Assembly (NCBI GenBank): GCA_910574895.1
Contig: CAJTDQ010000007.1
Coordinates: forward strand, 62,001-126,000
Length of the DNA stretch: 64,000 nt
Source: Eubacteriaceae bacterium
Lineage (GTDB): Bacteria > Bacillota > Clostridia > Lachnospirales > Lachnospiraceae
Reading direction: 5' to 3'
Shown here: positions 30,012 through 39,910 of the stretch, in pieces
Position numbering within the stretch: position 1 is the stretch's first letter
Layout: the number at the start of each line of letters is the position of its first letter
Made by a program: the position numbers and the translations under genes
The notes under the pieces: model-generated
Told to the model about the DNA's origin: nothing
What the model saw: only the letters and a program-made list of their open reading frames with translations
Database searches by the model: none

Positions 30012-30440
30012 ACCGTCCTTTCTATCATGCTCTATTCTGTTTTTGGACTAATCCTCCGGTAACTTTTACCTGATACAATTCCAAATCAACAATTTTACAC
30101 AATCATATAATGTTATATTTTTATATACAAGTTGCAATTTTTATCGTTTGTATTATTTTATTACACCTTATAGTTATTGTATATATTTTCCATATTTATC
30201 AATATCTACTAATATACCATATTTTAAAATTAAGATGTGAAAAATTTAAGAACATATTGTTTCTATTCTTTTATTATTTCTTATCTTTATTATTATTTTT
30301 TCTTACTAAATTAATAATATTCATTCCACACCTTTTCATACTTAAAATTTATTTTAACTTTTTTTCTAAACTGTATACTCATTATTATTAGCAAATATTA
30401 ACATTTAGTTACTATTTGTAATACTTTTGTAACATTCACC
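30012..30440. other. AT-rich divergent intergenic region
   Basis: It separates the leftward ATPase operon from the rightward NlpC/P60-like gene. Long runs of A/T give spurious hydrophobic open frames on the plus strand. I see no gene and no convincing promoter for the ATPase operon, although one is expected between 30020 and 30120. Confidence 0.5.
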
Positions 30441-30469
30441 TTGTCTTTGTAATATATTTGTGTTAATAT
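30441..30469 (+). promoter_or_regulatory. Sigma-A-type promoter of the NlpC/P60-like gene
   Basis: TTGTCT (30441-30446), a 17-base spacer and TAATAT (30464-30469). An AGGAG ribosome site follows at 30490-30494, before the ATG at 30506. Confidence 0.55.
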
Positions 30470-30505
30470 AGTAACACTTTACACTTAACAGGAGAATTTT
30501 ATTAT

Positions 30506-31561
30506 ATGAAGTTTTATAGATTAGTTACATTTATATTGATTGCATTCTCGCTCTCATTTTCACTCCAACTAAATGTTGATGCTGATGAGAGTACAAAAAT
30601 AATAACTGCTGCTAATTTTCCATATTCGCAGACAAATGCAATATCTGTTCCAGAGATTCCTAGTACCTATATCAAAAGTATTATCGAAACCAATTCCGGC
30701 ATAAAGATTACCTGGAAGAATGTAAATGCAGCAAAATATCAATTATATCGAAGCAAAAAGAAAAACAAAGGGTTTCAATTAATAGCAACTGTCAACAACA
30801 GCAAATGGATTGATTCAAAAACAACCCCCGGTACAGTTTATTATTACAAGGTAAGATGTTATGAGAATCAAAGAACCTCTGCTTATTCAAAAACAGTAAA
30901 CTTTAAAACACCAGCGAAAAAGCCCCGCCTGAATTTTGAAAGGAATTTAAAATCATTTATAAAAAAACATGTGTACCGCCATTATCCCTGCAATGTCCTT
31001 GTTAACAAATATGTAGAATCCTGCAATTCTCTTACTTCCGGAAAAAAAGCAAAACACTCCCGGCAATTTAATAATGTTAAACTGCAGGGCTCCCCAAGAG
31101 CAGATAACTGGAAACATGGTAATGCCAAATTATCATTGAAGTATACAACAGCAAAAAAATACTATAATGAAAATGGAACTGTAAAATCAAAAACTTTTCC
31201 TTTAAAGTCATCTGGCACAAAAAAAGTGATCTCCCGCTATGAGCCAGACATGAGCAGGCTGAAAAAAGGCGATATCATCACATACAGTCGTAATGGAAGA
31301 GGAAGTCATGTTGCAATTTACATCGGAAAATTTAGCAATAAATCAAAATTAATAGATTACTTAAATAATGAAGTAGGTATAAAATGTAATAACAAAACAT
31401 CATGGATTAAATCGTGGAATGGGAATTGTAAATACTGGGTACTTCAAGGCGGAATGGGTTATAATAATCAGGTATATATCTGTAACAATGCCAATATAAC
31501 CACCACGAATGATGGAGGCAGCAGACTCTCCCACAGTATTTCTTTATTTGAAAATGAATAA
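30506..31561 (+). CDS. Secreted NlpC/P60-like amidase with Fn3 domain
   Basis: A 351-aa secreted protein. The signal peptide is about 1-26; a fibronectin-III domain spans 55-135. A cysteine peptidase or amidase-like fold follows (about 145-315), with C162 in RHYPCNVLVNKYV as the candidate nucleophile. H268 lies in GRGSHVAIYIG, after KKGDIITYSRNG, the usual block in NlpC/P60 and the related amidase_6 group. The target may be peptidoglycan peptides. It is one of few plus-strand genes and has its own promoter and terminator, so it is transcribed alone. Confidence 0.75.
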   Translation: MKFYRLVTFILIAFSLSFSLQLNVDADESTKIITAANFPYSQTNAISVPEIPSTYIKSIIETNSGIKITWKNVNAAKYQLYRSKKKNKGFQLIATVNNSKWIDSKTTPGTVYYYKVRCYENQRTSAYSKTVNFKTPAKKPRLNFERNLKSFIKKHVYRHYPCNVLVNKYVESCNSLTSGKKAKHSRQFNNVKLQGSPRADNWKHGNAKLSLKYTTAKKYYNENGTVKSKTFPLKSSGTKKVISRYEPDMSRLKKGDIITYSRNGRGSHVAIYIGKFSNKSKLIDYLNNEVGIKCNNKTSWIKSWNGNCKYWVLQGGMGYNNQVYICNNANITTTNDGGSRLSHSISLFENE

Positions 31562-31582
31562 TTAATATATTTTTACAATGAA

Positions 31583-31620
31583 AAAAACATGGAGTCTCTG
31601 ACAGACACCATGTTTTTTAT
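31583..31620. terminator. Bidirectional terminator, NlpC/P60-like gene and degV
   Basis: AAAAACATGG (31583-31592) pairs with CCATGTTTTT (31608-31617), with inner GTCT/AGAC. A/T tracts on both sides serve both of the converging genes. Confidence 0.85.
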
Positions 31621-31636
31621 TTTATGTGTAATTAAT

Positions 31637-32482
31637 TTATTCCTTTTCAAAAGATATTATCAGTCCCTTATTTTCTGCATAATAACTGCACAGGCCACTA
31701 GTTGGCATTACCTCTGCTTCAACATCAGGAAAACTTTCCTTAATTATATCTAAAAAGAATTGCACCCTTTCTTCATTAAAGCAATGACTGATAATAACTT
31801 TTCCACCCTGATAACCGTTTGCCAGCATATCATCAACTGTTTTTCTATATATTACATCTTTTCCTCTTGTTTTTCTTAGCAGTTCAATCGTTCCTTCCGA
31901 ACTTGCCTGTCCTAATATTTTTATTCCCAATATTCCGGCAAGTTTTCCTGCGATAGCACTGACCCTTCCACTTTTAACAAGATTATCCATTGACTCCAAT
32001 ATAAAAAATACTTTAATCTTCTTGCAGTATTCTGTAATATTCGCTACAATCTCTTCAAAATCCATCTGCTGTTTAATAAATTCCTGCAATTTTCTTACAA
32101 TCATTGTAAGCCCTGAACCGGCAGCTTTGGAATCAATAATATGAATTTTTTTATTTGGAAAATCTTCTAATATCATATTTTTAGCTACTACAGCACTGCT
32201 GTAAGTACCTGATAAAGCACTTGTGATTGTCACGGCAAAAACTTCATCTGCCTTTTCAAATGCATTATACCATTCCTGGGGACTTGGTGCCGCAGTACCT
32301 GTCGCCTCAGAACACTCGCTCATTTCTTTCATAAAAGACACGATATCTAAATCATAGTCATCAATATATTCTTTCTCTCCCACTCTTAACTTTAATGGTA
32401 CTCTTGTCATAAATGTATCATTTGTATAATTATCATCAATATACATATCGCAACTAGAATCCACTATAATTGCATATTTCAT
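31637..32482 (-). CDS. DegV-family fatty-acid-binding protein
   Basis: Binds a fatty acid and, in characterised FakB members, presents it to the kinase FakA for incorporation in phospholipid. The 281 aa start AIIVDSSCDMYID and have TSALSGTYSSAVVAK and the region ESMDNLVKSGRVSAIAGKL, all family hallmarks. A strong AAGGAGG site precedes the ATG. A TetR-type gene is divergent from it, separated by about 180 bp, and may regulate it. No fakA is in the window. Confidence 0.92.
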   Translation of the reverse strand: MKYAIIVDSSCDMYIDDNYTNDTFMTRVPLKLRVGEKEYIDDYDLDIVSFMKEMSECSEATGTAAPSPQEWYNAFEKADEVFAVTITSALSGTYSSAVVAKNMILEDFPNKKIHIIDSKAAGSGLTMIVRKLQEFIKQQMDFEEIVANITEYCKKIKVFFILESMDNLVKSGRVSAIAGKLAGILGIKILGQASSEGTIELLRKTRGKDVIYRKTVDDMLANGYQGGKVIISHCFNEERVQFFLDIIKESFPDVEAEVMPTSGLCSYYAENKGLIISFEKE

Positions 32483-32666
32483 ATTGCCTCCTTATATTTT
32501 GAGAATTTTTCTCGTAACAATCTTATAAATTATATTATATGTAGTTTTTATTACTACATACTATTGTATCACTTACTTTGTTATGCTACAATTTACACTA
32601 TTGATTAATATGTAAACTTTAAAGAACAATTAGAAATGTAATAATAGATTTAAGAAGGGATCTTAT

Positions 32667-33200
32667 ATGCAGAAATTTTCTATCAGCAATTTTACAAAAA
32701 GAAATAAATTTACCCGGATGTGTATAGGTGAAGCTGTCATCGCATTGATGAAAGAAAAAATATTTGACAAAATAACCATTTTGGATATCACACGCAAAGC
32801 CGGAGTTTCCAGAATGACATTTTACAAATATTATCATTCTAAAGAACAGGTAGTAGAATCTTATTTACAGGAGATTATTTCCGGATATGTTGAAAAGTTT
32901 GGTGACAATTTTTCAGATGATTTTCCTAATTTTGACAACACACTGGCGGCACTGAACTATTTTGACGAATATGCAGACTTCTTTTTGGAAATCACACATG
33001 CAGGACTCTACAATCTTTTGATTAATGCATTGAATCTATACATGGAAGAAACGATTGTTCCTCGTTATAATGTATCTCCCTATAAGATTTATTACTATGC
33101 CGGAGCATTACTGAATATTTTTATTAAATGGGAAGAGTCCGGAAAAAATATTGATGCAGAAACGATTGCAAAAACCATTGCTTCTATTAAATTAAACTAA
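32667..33200 (+). CDS. TetR/AcrR-family transcriptional regulator
   Basis: A 177-aa repressor. The N-terminal helix-turn-helix is KITILDITRKAGVSRMTFYKYYHSK at about 35-59 with the typical F-Y-x-Y-Y ending. The C-terminal ligand domain is short. The site AAGGGA lies before the ATG. Being divergent from degV, it may control that gene in response to fatty acids or another lipid-related signal; that link is inference from position alone. Confidence 0.87.
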   Translation: MQKFSISNFTKRNKFTRMCIGEAVIALMKEKIFDKITILDITRKAGVSRMTFYKYYHSKEQVVESYLQEIISGYVEKFGDNFSDDFPNFDNTLAALNYFDEYADFFLEITHAGLYNLLINALNLYMEETIVPRYNVSPYKIYYYAGALLNIFIKWEESGKNIDAETIAKTIASIKLN

Positions 33201-33251
33201 AAAAGAGGATATTTTCAAAACATTTTTATATTTTGAAATATCCTCTTTTTT
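33200..33251. terminator. Bidirectional terminator after tetR gene
   Basis: AAAAGAGGATATTTTC pairs with GAAATATCCTCTTTT with one bulged base, flanked by A and T tracts. It lies between converging genes. Confidence 0.85.
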
Positions 33252-33279
33252 AGTTTATATTCAAGAAAGTACAATCACT

Positions 33280-34611
33280 TTACTTTTCTACGAATGTAAA
33301 TCCATTATTATTTGCAAATGTCTCTGCATAACTTCCTTTTGTACCTTTAATTGTCTTTAATGCTGTACATTCTTCAAATGCATTTGCCGCAATATTCGTT
33401 ACACTGGCAGGTATCGTTATTTCTTCTAAAGTTGTGCAGCTACTAAATGCATACTCTTCAATTGTTTCAACAGTTTCCGGAAGAATTACTTCTTTTAACA
33501 AAGAACAACCGTAAAAAGCCATCTCTCCAATCGTTTTTACTGCTCCTTTTATTTCTACACTTTCCAAACCTGAACAGCCACTAAACTGTGATTCCTCTAT
33601 TGTTGTAATAGACAACGGCAGTACAATAGCTTTTAAACTGCTGCGGTATGCAAAAGATGGTAAGATTGTTGCACCTTCATCAATTGTAACGTACTGTAAA
33701 TTTGAACATCCACTAAATGGTGATAGTCCAACGCTTACCAAGTCTACCGGAATATTAATTGATGTCATTGTCTGACACCCTGCAAATGCATATTCTCCCA
33801 TACTCTGCACTGTTCCCGGAAGCTTTACAGACTGCAGTGAACTATACTGGTCAAACGCCTGATTTCCAATAGTCTTTAAACCATTTCCTTGAATCTCTAA
33901 TGTTCTCAAAAATTTGCAATAAGCAAATGCCAATCTTCCGATGCTTGTTACAGTCTCCGGAATTACTACACTTGTAATTCTTACTGCACTGTAATCAGAT
34001 TCCTGAAAAGCTGTTTCACTGATGCCTGTTACCGGTTTTCCATTGATTTTCTCCGGGATTACTACTGCTGTTGACTTTCCTTTATATTGATTAATTGTAA
34101 CTGTACTTCCAGTAACTCTATACCCAAAATCGTTCACTGCAGGATCCGGCTGTGATGGTGCTGTTGTAGGTACTTCCGGCATTGTAGTCTGCTCTGGAAC
34201 ATTTGGTTTTGTCGGCTGTTCCGGTTTCGTTGTTTCTACAGGTTTTGTAGTCTGAATCGGTTTAACACTTTTCTTCTTTACAATAACTCTGCATTTATAT
34301 TTTTTCTTTCCTACTTTTGCAATGATATAAGTCTTACCTGCTTTTTTACCTTTTACCTTACCCTTCTTTGTTACTGTTGCAACCTTCTTATTCTTTGAAC
34401 TCCATTTTACTTTTTTCTTATTATTCTTAACTTTAAGTTTTACTGCCTGTCCAACTCTAATTGTTACTTTCGTTTTGTTCAATTTGTTTTTTGCCGCAGC
34501 GTTTGTATTCATACCAGTAAGCATGGTAAGAACTAAAACGATGGACATAAACATTGACAAAAATTTCGATGTTTTTCTCATGATTTTCTTTGGATTGTTA
34601 AAAGTATTCAT
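33280..34611 (-). CDS. Secreted BIG2-like and leucine-rich-repeat surface protein
   Basis: About 443 aa. A signal peptide (KFLSMFMSIVLVLTMLTGM) is followed by a Lys-rich bacterial Ig-like domain (VKWSSKNKKVATVTKKGKV, typical BIG_2). A Thr/Pro linker follows, then about ten BspA-type LRR_5 repeats with the pattern IPETVTSIGRLAFAYC and a short C-terminal segment. These proteins act as adhesins or wall-associated binders. The start is uncertain: in-frame ATGs at 34680, 34611 and 34581 all lack a good ribosome site, and the signal peptide begins after 34581. No LPXTG is visible. Confidence 0.8.
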   Translation of the reverse strand: MNTFNNPKKIMRKTSKFLSMFMSIVLVLTMLTGMNTNAAAKNKLNKTKVTIRVGQAVKLKVKNNKKKVKWSSKNKKVATVTKKGKVKGKKAGKTYIIAKVGKKKYKCRVIVKKKSVKPIQTTKPVETTKPEQPTKPNVPEQTTMPEVPTTAPSQPDPAVNDFGYRVTGSTVTINQYKGKSTAVVIPEKINGKPVTGISETAFQESDYSAVRITSVVIPETVTSIGRLAFAYCKFLRTLEIQGNGLKTIGNQAFDQYSSLQSVKLPGTVQSMGEYAFAGCQTMTSINIPVDLVSVGLSPFSGCSNLQYVTIDEGATILPSFAYRSSLKAIVLPLSITTIEESQFSGCSGLESVEIKGAVKTIGEMAFYGCSLLKEVILPETVETIEEYAFSSCTTLEEITIPASVTNIAANAFEECTALKTIKGTKGSYAETFANNNGFTFVEK

Positions 34612-34780
34612 TTTATATTTTTCAAGCACAATATAAAATACTCTTGCTTCAATCCTGCTCCTTTCCTTTTTTTCCATCATATAAACTACGATAACATATC
34701 TATTTAAAACAACGGTCTATATTTTATATGGTGTCCTTTTTTTATTTGAAAGAGAATTTCAAATAATTTTTATATGTAAA

Positions 34781-34810
34781 AAAAGAACCAGTCTTTCGAC
34801 TGATTCTTTT
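34781..34810 (-). terminator. Terminator of tRNA-Trp
   Basis: AAAAGAACCAGTC and GACTGATTCTTTT form a stem with one mismatch and a TTTC loop. On the minus strand it is followed by a T-run and lies directly after the tRNA. Confidence 0.8.
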
Positions 34811-34812
34811 AG

Positions 34813-34883
34813 CAGGGGCACTAGGAATCGAACCCAGCTCTGGAGTTTTGGAGACTCTTATTCTACCGATGAACTATGCCCCT
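34813..34883 (-). tRNA. tRNA-Trp (anticodon CCA)
   Basis: A 71-nt cloverleaf read on the minus strand. The acceptor AGGGGCA pairs with TGCCCCT, the D-stem is GTTC/GAAT, the anticodon loop is CTCCAAA with CCA, and the T-arm is CTGGG-TTCGATT-CCTAG. The discriminator is G and CCA is not encoded. The anticodon stem AGAGT/ACTCC has an A-C mismatch at positions 27-43, and the T-stem includes a G-T pair. The gene stands alone, with its own terminator. Confidence 0.93.
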
Positions 34884-34945
34884 ATCTGCAATTTTGCACA
34901 AGGATATTTATACCATAATCCATCGGTCTTGTCAACTTTCTTTCA

Positions 34946-36634
34946 TTATTTATTATAAAACCAAAATTTATCAAAATCATATTTATAACAGCGATAAGTA
35001 TAACCTTTTGACGGGCTTATAAATCTTCTGATTAACTTCCCATCACTATCAAACTCATTAATCACGTGTGGATTTCCACTTAATGTTATAATATTTTCCT
35101 TATATACCTGTGCACTACTTAATATAGAAGAATATTTTACATCAATAGAATCAACAAGTTTAACAGTTCTTCTTTTCTCATCTACTAAATATTTATAGTA
35201 ATAAGAAACAACATTCTCCCCTTTTCCACTTTTAGTAAATCCCTGATTATAGTAATTCTTATCATTTCTCCAATTATAAAGAGTCGCTCCATAAGTAGAA
35301 TTCGTATAATTGTTATTATATAATACAAGATAATACTGACCATTTTTTAAACTTTCATCATTAATCACTTGTAGTGAATGCTGCCCGCCTTGTAGCGAGA
35401 ACTTTCCAATCTTTTTTAATACTTTTGTTTTGTATTCCGTTTTTTTATAGAACTTTTTCGAACCAATCAGATAGTCTATATTCTTACTTCCATATGGTTC
35501 TTTCACTTTAATAATGGTTGAAGTCTCTCTGGCACTTATCAGCAGACCTCCATCAGATGTAAACTCCAACGAATTAATATGAATCCAGTCTAAAATTCCT
35601 CTATAATCTCCCCAAACTGCATTGTCGTAATAATCCGATAAAAGTTTTTTCATATCAATAAATTCTGCAACTTTTCCACTTTCTAAATTTACTGATATAA
35701 TCATATCCTCTTCTACATCACTGTCTCTCGTTGTTGCACATACTAACAAGTCGTTCTTTTTTCCAAAAATCATATCATGATGCAGATTATAGATACCGGT
35801 ATCATAAATTCGGTTCACGTATCCTGTCGGCTCCATTCTGACGATTTTATTTCTGCTTACTTCAAGATACATTCCTTCTTTGTCAAACAACAACCTATTT
35901 GTTCTATAATTGATAATTGGAATAATACATCGTACAACCCCCTCGTTATCAAACATTACTGTACAAATACCACCTGAACTTTTTGTAATATCATTTCTAA
36001 ACATTACATAAAGACCATTCGACAATTTCTGGTGACTCTTTCCATCTTCTACCTGCTTTTGATAACCATAATCATTTTTTATTTTTTCTGGAACAAATCT
36101 AAATTTTACTGAACGTACCCGCTTACCTTTTTTATTCAATTTATATAAAGTAATTACATTTTTTTCTCCCGGTATTGCTCCCAGTAACATATACTCATGT
36201 TCTGTGGACAAATTGTTGTTTCTGCCGTTATTTAACTTGGCTTTATAATCCGGATATCCTTCTGTGCTTACTTTATACTCAAAACTTCTCTCCCTTTTCG
36301 TTCGAAAAAAGATATATAACCCGTTGGATATTGTTCCATAAGGGTTTTCCACCAAAAGTGGGGATTTCATTGTATACTTACGTTTCTTCTTCAAAGTCTC
36401 AATCTGAGTCTTTTTATCTTTCTGATAATTTGCTTCATAAATCTTAGATGTATCATTTTTTACATCATTAAGCTGTTTGATATCTATTCCCTGTTTTCTC
36501 TGCTCGTTATAAATCTGTTTGCTGATTTCTTTATTCTGGCTGGTATCAGATTTTTGAGAATCATCACTACATCCTGCTGCTGTAAATAACACAAATAAAG
36601 CCAGTGCAATTATCAATATGTTTTTTATCTTCAT
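34946..36634 (-). CDS. Aryl-sulfate sulfotransferase lipoprotein, paralogue 1
   Basis: Would transfer sulfate from an aryl sulfate ester to a phenolic acceptor outside the cell. The 562 aa begin with a lipoprotein signal peptide with the lipobox TAAGC (Cys about 22). The ASST active-site blocks are kept: NLHHDMIFG, HINSLEFTSDGGLLISARE (His, Asn and Arg) and GQHSLQV, matching the His residues and Arg described for E. coli AssT. The ATG touches the stop of the upstream paralogue, and the ribosome site (GGGAGAA) is in that gene's end. Tandem duplication is evident. Confidence 0.85.
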   Translation of the reverse strand: MKIKNILIIALALFVLFTAAGCSDDSQKSDTSQNKEISKQIYNEQRKQGIDIKQLNDVKNDTSKIYEANYQKDKKTQIETLKKKRKYTMKSPLLVENPYGTISNGLYIFFRTKRERSFEYKVSTEGYPDYKAKLNNGRNNNLSTEHEYMLLGAIPGEKNVITLYKLNKKGKRVRSVKFRFVPEKIKNDYGYQKQVEDGKSHQKLSNGLYVMFRNDITKSSGGICTVMFDNEGVVRCIIPIINYRTNRLLFDKEGMYLEVSRNKIVRMEPTGYVNRIYDTGIYNLHHDMIFGKKNDLLVCATTRDSDVEEDMIISVNLESGKVAEFIDMKKLLSDYYDNAVWGDYRGILDWIHINSLEFTSDGGLLISARETSTIIKVKEPYGSKNIDYLIGSKKFYKKTEYKTKVLKKIGKFSLQGGQHSLQVINDESLKNGQYYLVLYNNNYTNSTYGATLYNWRNDKNYYNQGFTKSGKGENVVSYYYKYLVDEKRRTVKLVDSIDVKYSSILSSAQVYKENIITLSGNPHVINEFDSDGKLIRRFISPSKGYTYRCYKYDFDKFWFYNK

Positions 36635-38353
36635 TTATTTAAACCATTCTCCCTTTAAATCGTACTTATAGCATCTGTAAATATAACCTTTTCCAATGCC
36701 TGTAAATTTCGCAATTAATTTTCCTTCACTGTCATATTCTGCTATACTCTTCTTCATTCCACTGCAGGTAACGACATTTCCATTGTTCAGCAACTGGGCA
36801 CTGCTTACGATTGCCGAATAATCTACAGGAATTGAATCAACTAATTTAAAAGTCTTTTTATTCTCATCAACTAAATATTTATAATAGTAAGAATCTACTT
36901 CATCATTATCAACAACTTTTCCTAAAAACGTTGCACCAAAATAATTATCATCCGCACTCCAATCATATGTTGTTGCACCGTAAGTAGAATTTGCCATATT
37001 GTTATTGTAAAGCGTTAAATAATACTGACCTTTTTCCAGCCTCTCATCAGTTATATAATCAACAGAATGCTGTCCGGTGTGTAAAGAGAACTTTTCTCCA
37101 ACCGGCTTATATAAATACTTCTCATATTCTGTATCCTTAAAAAAGTTGTCTGAACCTAATATATATTCAATCTTTGGCTCATTATATATATCAGTTATCT
37201 TTAGAATAATAGAAATTTCTCTTGCGCTGATAATCAAATCGCCCTCATCTGTCAATGTCATGCCATTAATATGAAACCAGTCTAAGCGTTTACTTGTAAA
37301 TTTTCCCCATGTTGTATTATTATAATATTCAGAAAACATTTCTCTAAAGTCAACCATCTTCTCAACTTCGCCGGTCACTCTGTCTATTGTTATTATCAGA
37401 TCCTCTTCACTTTCACCGCTTTTTCCTGTTCCGCAAAGGATAATCTTATTGTTTTCTCCCATAATTACATCATGATGAAGACCATAATTACCTGTATTAT
37501 ATACATTTGAAACATAACCTGTTCTTTCCATTCTTACCAGTTTATATTTACTCGCAGCGTAGTATAAACCACCATCTTCATCAAACACCAACCTGTGTGT
37601 CATAAAACTTTCAATCGGCATAATACATCTTATGACACCATCATTATCAAACATTGACATTCCATAATAGTCGGATTTTTTCTCGACACCTGCCTCATCC
37701 CCCTTTTCGGCTTTTGTATATACATTTCTAAACGATACATACAGACCATCAGACAGTGCCTGGGAACTGTCTCCTTTTTCCATTTTGCATTGATATCCAT
37801 AATCATTTGCCAATTCTAGAGCATTATAATCAAATTTAATTGTGGATACTAATTGATTTTCTTTATTATATTGGTTTAATGTAATTTTATTTTTCTGACC
37901 CGGAATTGAACCAATAAGCATATATTCATGCTCGGTAGCTAAATTATTTTCACAATCATTATTCAGCGTTCTCGTAAAGGAACCATACCCTTCTGTTTCA
38001 ACAGTATACTCTATATACGATGCATCTTCTGTTTGAAAATAAAGATATAAACCATTATCAACTGTTCCAAATGGATTGTATATTACCAACGGTTTATCTA
38101 TACTGTAACTGCCGGATTTTTTTAATGTATTTATCTGTTCTAATACATTATTCTGAAACTTCTGTGAAAAAACTTCGTTCATTTGTTTGTAACTGTTTTC
38201 AATACTCTTTAAACTAACTGCAACTTCTTTTTCCTGCACCTTTTCTATTACAGGCTGTGTTGTTTTGTCTGATACATTTTGGGTATTACCACAACCTGAC
38301 ATTCCTATACAAGCCAGCATGATTCCTGCAATAACAATATTTAGTTTTCTCAT
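36635..38353 (-). CDS. Aryl-sulfate sulfotransferase lipoprotein, paralogue 2
   Basis: A 572-aa second copy, similar throughout to its downstream neighbour. The lipobox is IGMSGC. The blocks GLHHDVIMG, FHINGMTLTDEGDLIISARE and GQHSVDY are intact, so it is likely active. The start at 38353 has GAGGAG eight bases upstream; an ATG at 38380 overlaps that site. The pair probably handles sulfated phenols in the gut. No DsbA/DsbL-type oxidase accompanies it. Confidence 0.85.
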   Translation of the reverse strand: MRKLNIVIAGIMLACIGMSGCGNTQNVSDKTTQPVIEKVQEKEVAVSLKSIENSYKQMNEVFSQKFQNNVLEQINTLKKSGSYSIDKPLVIYNPFGTVDNGLYLYFQTEDASYIEYTVETEGYGSFTRTLNNDCENNLATEHEYMLIGSIPGQKNKITLNQYNKENQLVSTIKFDYNALELANDYGYQCKMEKGDSSQALSDGLYVSFRNVYTKAEKGDEAGVEKKSDYYGMSMFDNDGVIRCIMPIESFMTHRLVFDEDGGLYYAASKYKLVRMERTGYVSNVYNTGNYGLHHDVIMGENNKIILCGTGKSGESEEDLIITIDRVTGEVEKMVDFREMFSEYYNNTTWGKFTSKRLDWFHINGMTLTDEGDLIISAREISIILKITDIYNEPKIEYILGSDNFFKDTEYEKYLYKPVGEKFSLHTGQHSVDYITDERLEKGQYYLTLYNNNMANSTYGATTYDWSADDNYFGATFLGKVVDNDEVDSYYYKYLVDENKKTFKLVDSIPVDYSAIVSSAQLLNNGNVVTCSGMKKSIAEYDSEGKLIAKFTGIGKGYIYRCYKYDLKGEWFK

Positions 38354-38517
38354 AATGTTTTCTCCTCTCATAATAAACAAGGTATTACTTTTTTATACCT
38401 GGATATGATAATATCAAATATTATTTATATAACTTTGAGAGAAAAGCGATAACAATTTGAGATTTGTGTTTTATTTAAAATAATATGCTCTTTTTTTTAA
38501 GAATTATTATTTATGAC

Positions 38518-39876
38518 TTATGCTAAAATTTCCCCGGCTTCCCTGATATTACTTACCCCCACAACTTCAATTCCATCTATTTTTTTCATTGCCTTCATAG
38601 ACACTTGCGGAAGAATACATCGTTTAAATCCTAATTTTTTTGCTTCCATCACTCTCTGCTCCGCCTGAGATACCGCACGAACCTCGCCCGACAGACCAAC
38701 TTCACCAAATACCAATGTTCCGGAATCCACTGCACGGTTTTTATAACTGCTGATTAAAGCCATAACTAATGCTAAATCCATTGCCGGTTCATTAATTTTC
38801 ATTCCTCCTGCCACATTTACATATGCATCGTAATCTCCCATCTGTATGCCGATTCTCTTTTCAATAACTGCCATCAAAAGATTCACACGATTATAGTCTG
38901 TTCCAACAGAAGTACGCCTAGGCATCCCAAATGCAGTATGATTAATCAACGCCTGCACCTCAACAAGAATCGGTCTGGTTCCTTCCATAAGACAGGAAAC
39001 GACAGAACCTGATGCATCTGTAGGTCTTCCCTCCAACATAAATTCTGACGGATTCAACACCTGCTGCAAACCATCCTCCCGCATTTCAAAAACACCGATC
39101 TCATTCGTTGAACCAAACCTGTTTTTTACACCACGTAAAATACGATATGCAGCATGCCTGTCTCCTTCAAAATAAAGAACAGTATCAACCATATGTTCTA
39201 ATACTCTGGGACCTGCAACAACTCCTTCTTTTGTCACATGTCCTACAATAAAGACAGGAATTGTGTTTCCCTTTGCCATCTGCATTAATGTATTGGTAGA
39301 CTCTCTTACCTGACTGACACTACCTGGTGCCGAACTGATATCTTCCCTGAAAATTGTCTGGATAGAGTCAATTACCACCGCATCCGGTTTTGTTTCCACA
39401 ACAACAGCTTCAATGGCATCCAGACTTGTCTCAGCCAAGAGACTTAGATTATCTGAGAACTCTCCCATTCTATTGGCACGAAGCTTTATTTGTTTCAAAG
39501 ACTCTTCACCTGATATGTAAAGAATTTTCTTTCCATCACCTGACATATTTCTGCAAACCTGCAAAAGTAATGTAGACTTCCCTATCCCAGGGTCTCCGCC
39601 GACGAGAATCAGACCACCGGGAACAACACCACCACCCAGTACACGGTCAAGTTCACTAAACCCTGTACTGATTCTCTCTTCATCATTTGCAGTTACTTCA
39701 TTAATGACTACCGGCATACTGTTCAAAAGGCTGCGCCTGACGATTTTATTTCTCGGGCCGGTTGGTTCTTCAACAAAAGTACCCACTTCTCTGCATCCCG
39801 GGCACTGTCCCAGCCATTTCGCAGATTCATAACCACATTCCTTGCAAAAAAATACTGTTTTATCTGATTTTGCCAT
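38518..39876 (-). CDS. radA: DNA repair protein RadA/Sms
   Basis: RecA-like ATPase that promotes branch migration in recombination repair. The 452 aa contain an N-terminal zinc finger (FFCKECGYESAKWLGQCPGC), the Walker A loop GGDPGIGKSTLLL, the RadA signature KNRFGSTNEIG and a Lon-like C-terminal domain ending near VVGVSNIREA. The leader includes an unusual long hairpin (39911-39977). Confidence 0.96.
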   Translation of the reverse strand: MAKSDKTVFFCKECGYESAKWLGQCPGCREVGTFVEEPTGPRNKIVRRSLLNSMPVVINEVTANDEERISTGFSELDRVLGGGVVPGGLILVGGDPGIGKSTLLLQVCRNMSGDGKKILYISGEESLKQIKLRANRMGEFSDNLSLLAETSLDAIEAVVVETKPDAVVIDSIQTIFREDISSAPGSVSQVRESTNTLMQMAKGNTIPVFIVGHVTKEGVVAGPRVLEHMVDTVLYFEGDRHAAYRILRGVKNRFGSTNEIGVFEMREDGLQQVLNPSEFMLEGRPTDASGSVVSCLMEGTRPILVEVQALINHTAFGMPRRTSVGTDYNRVNLLMAVIEKRIGIQMGDYDAYVNVAGGMKINEPAMDLALVMALISSYKNRAVDSGTLVFGEVGLSGEVRAVSQAEQRVMEAKKLGFKRCILPQVSMKAMKKIDGIEVVGVSNIREAGEILA

Positions 39877-39910
39877 ATTTCACTCTTCCTTCTCTTTCTG
39901 CTTAAAAGTA

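Noticed and set aside
33280-34680. Start of the LRR protein at 34680
   Set aside because: That start adds about 33 residues before the signal peptide and has no ribosome site. Internal ATGs fit secretion better, though the choice is uncertain.
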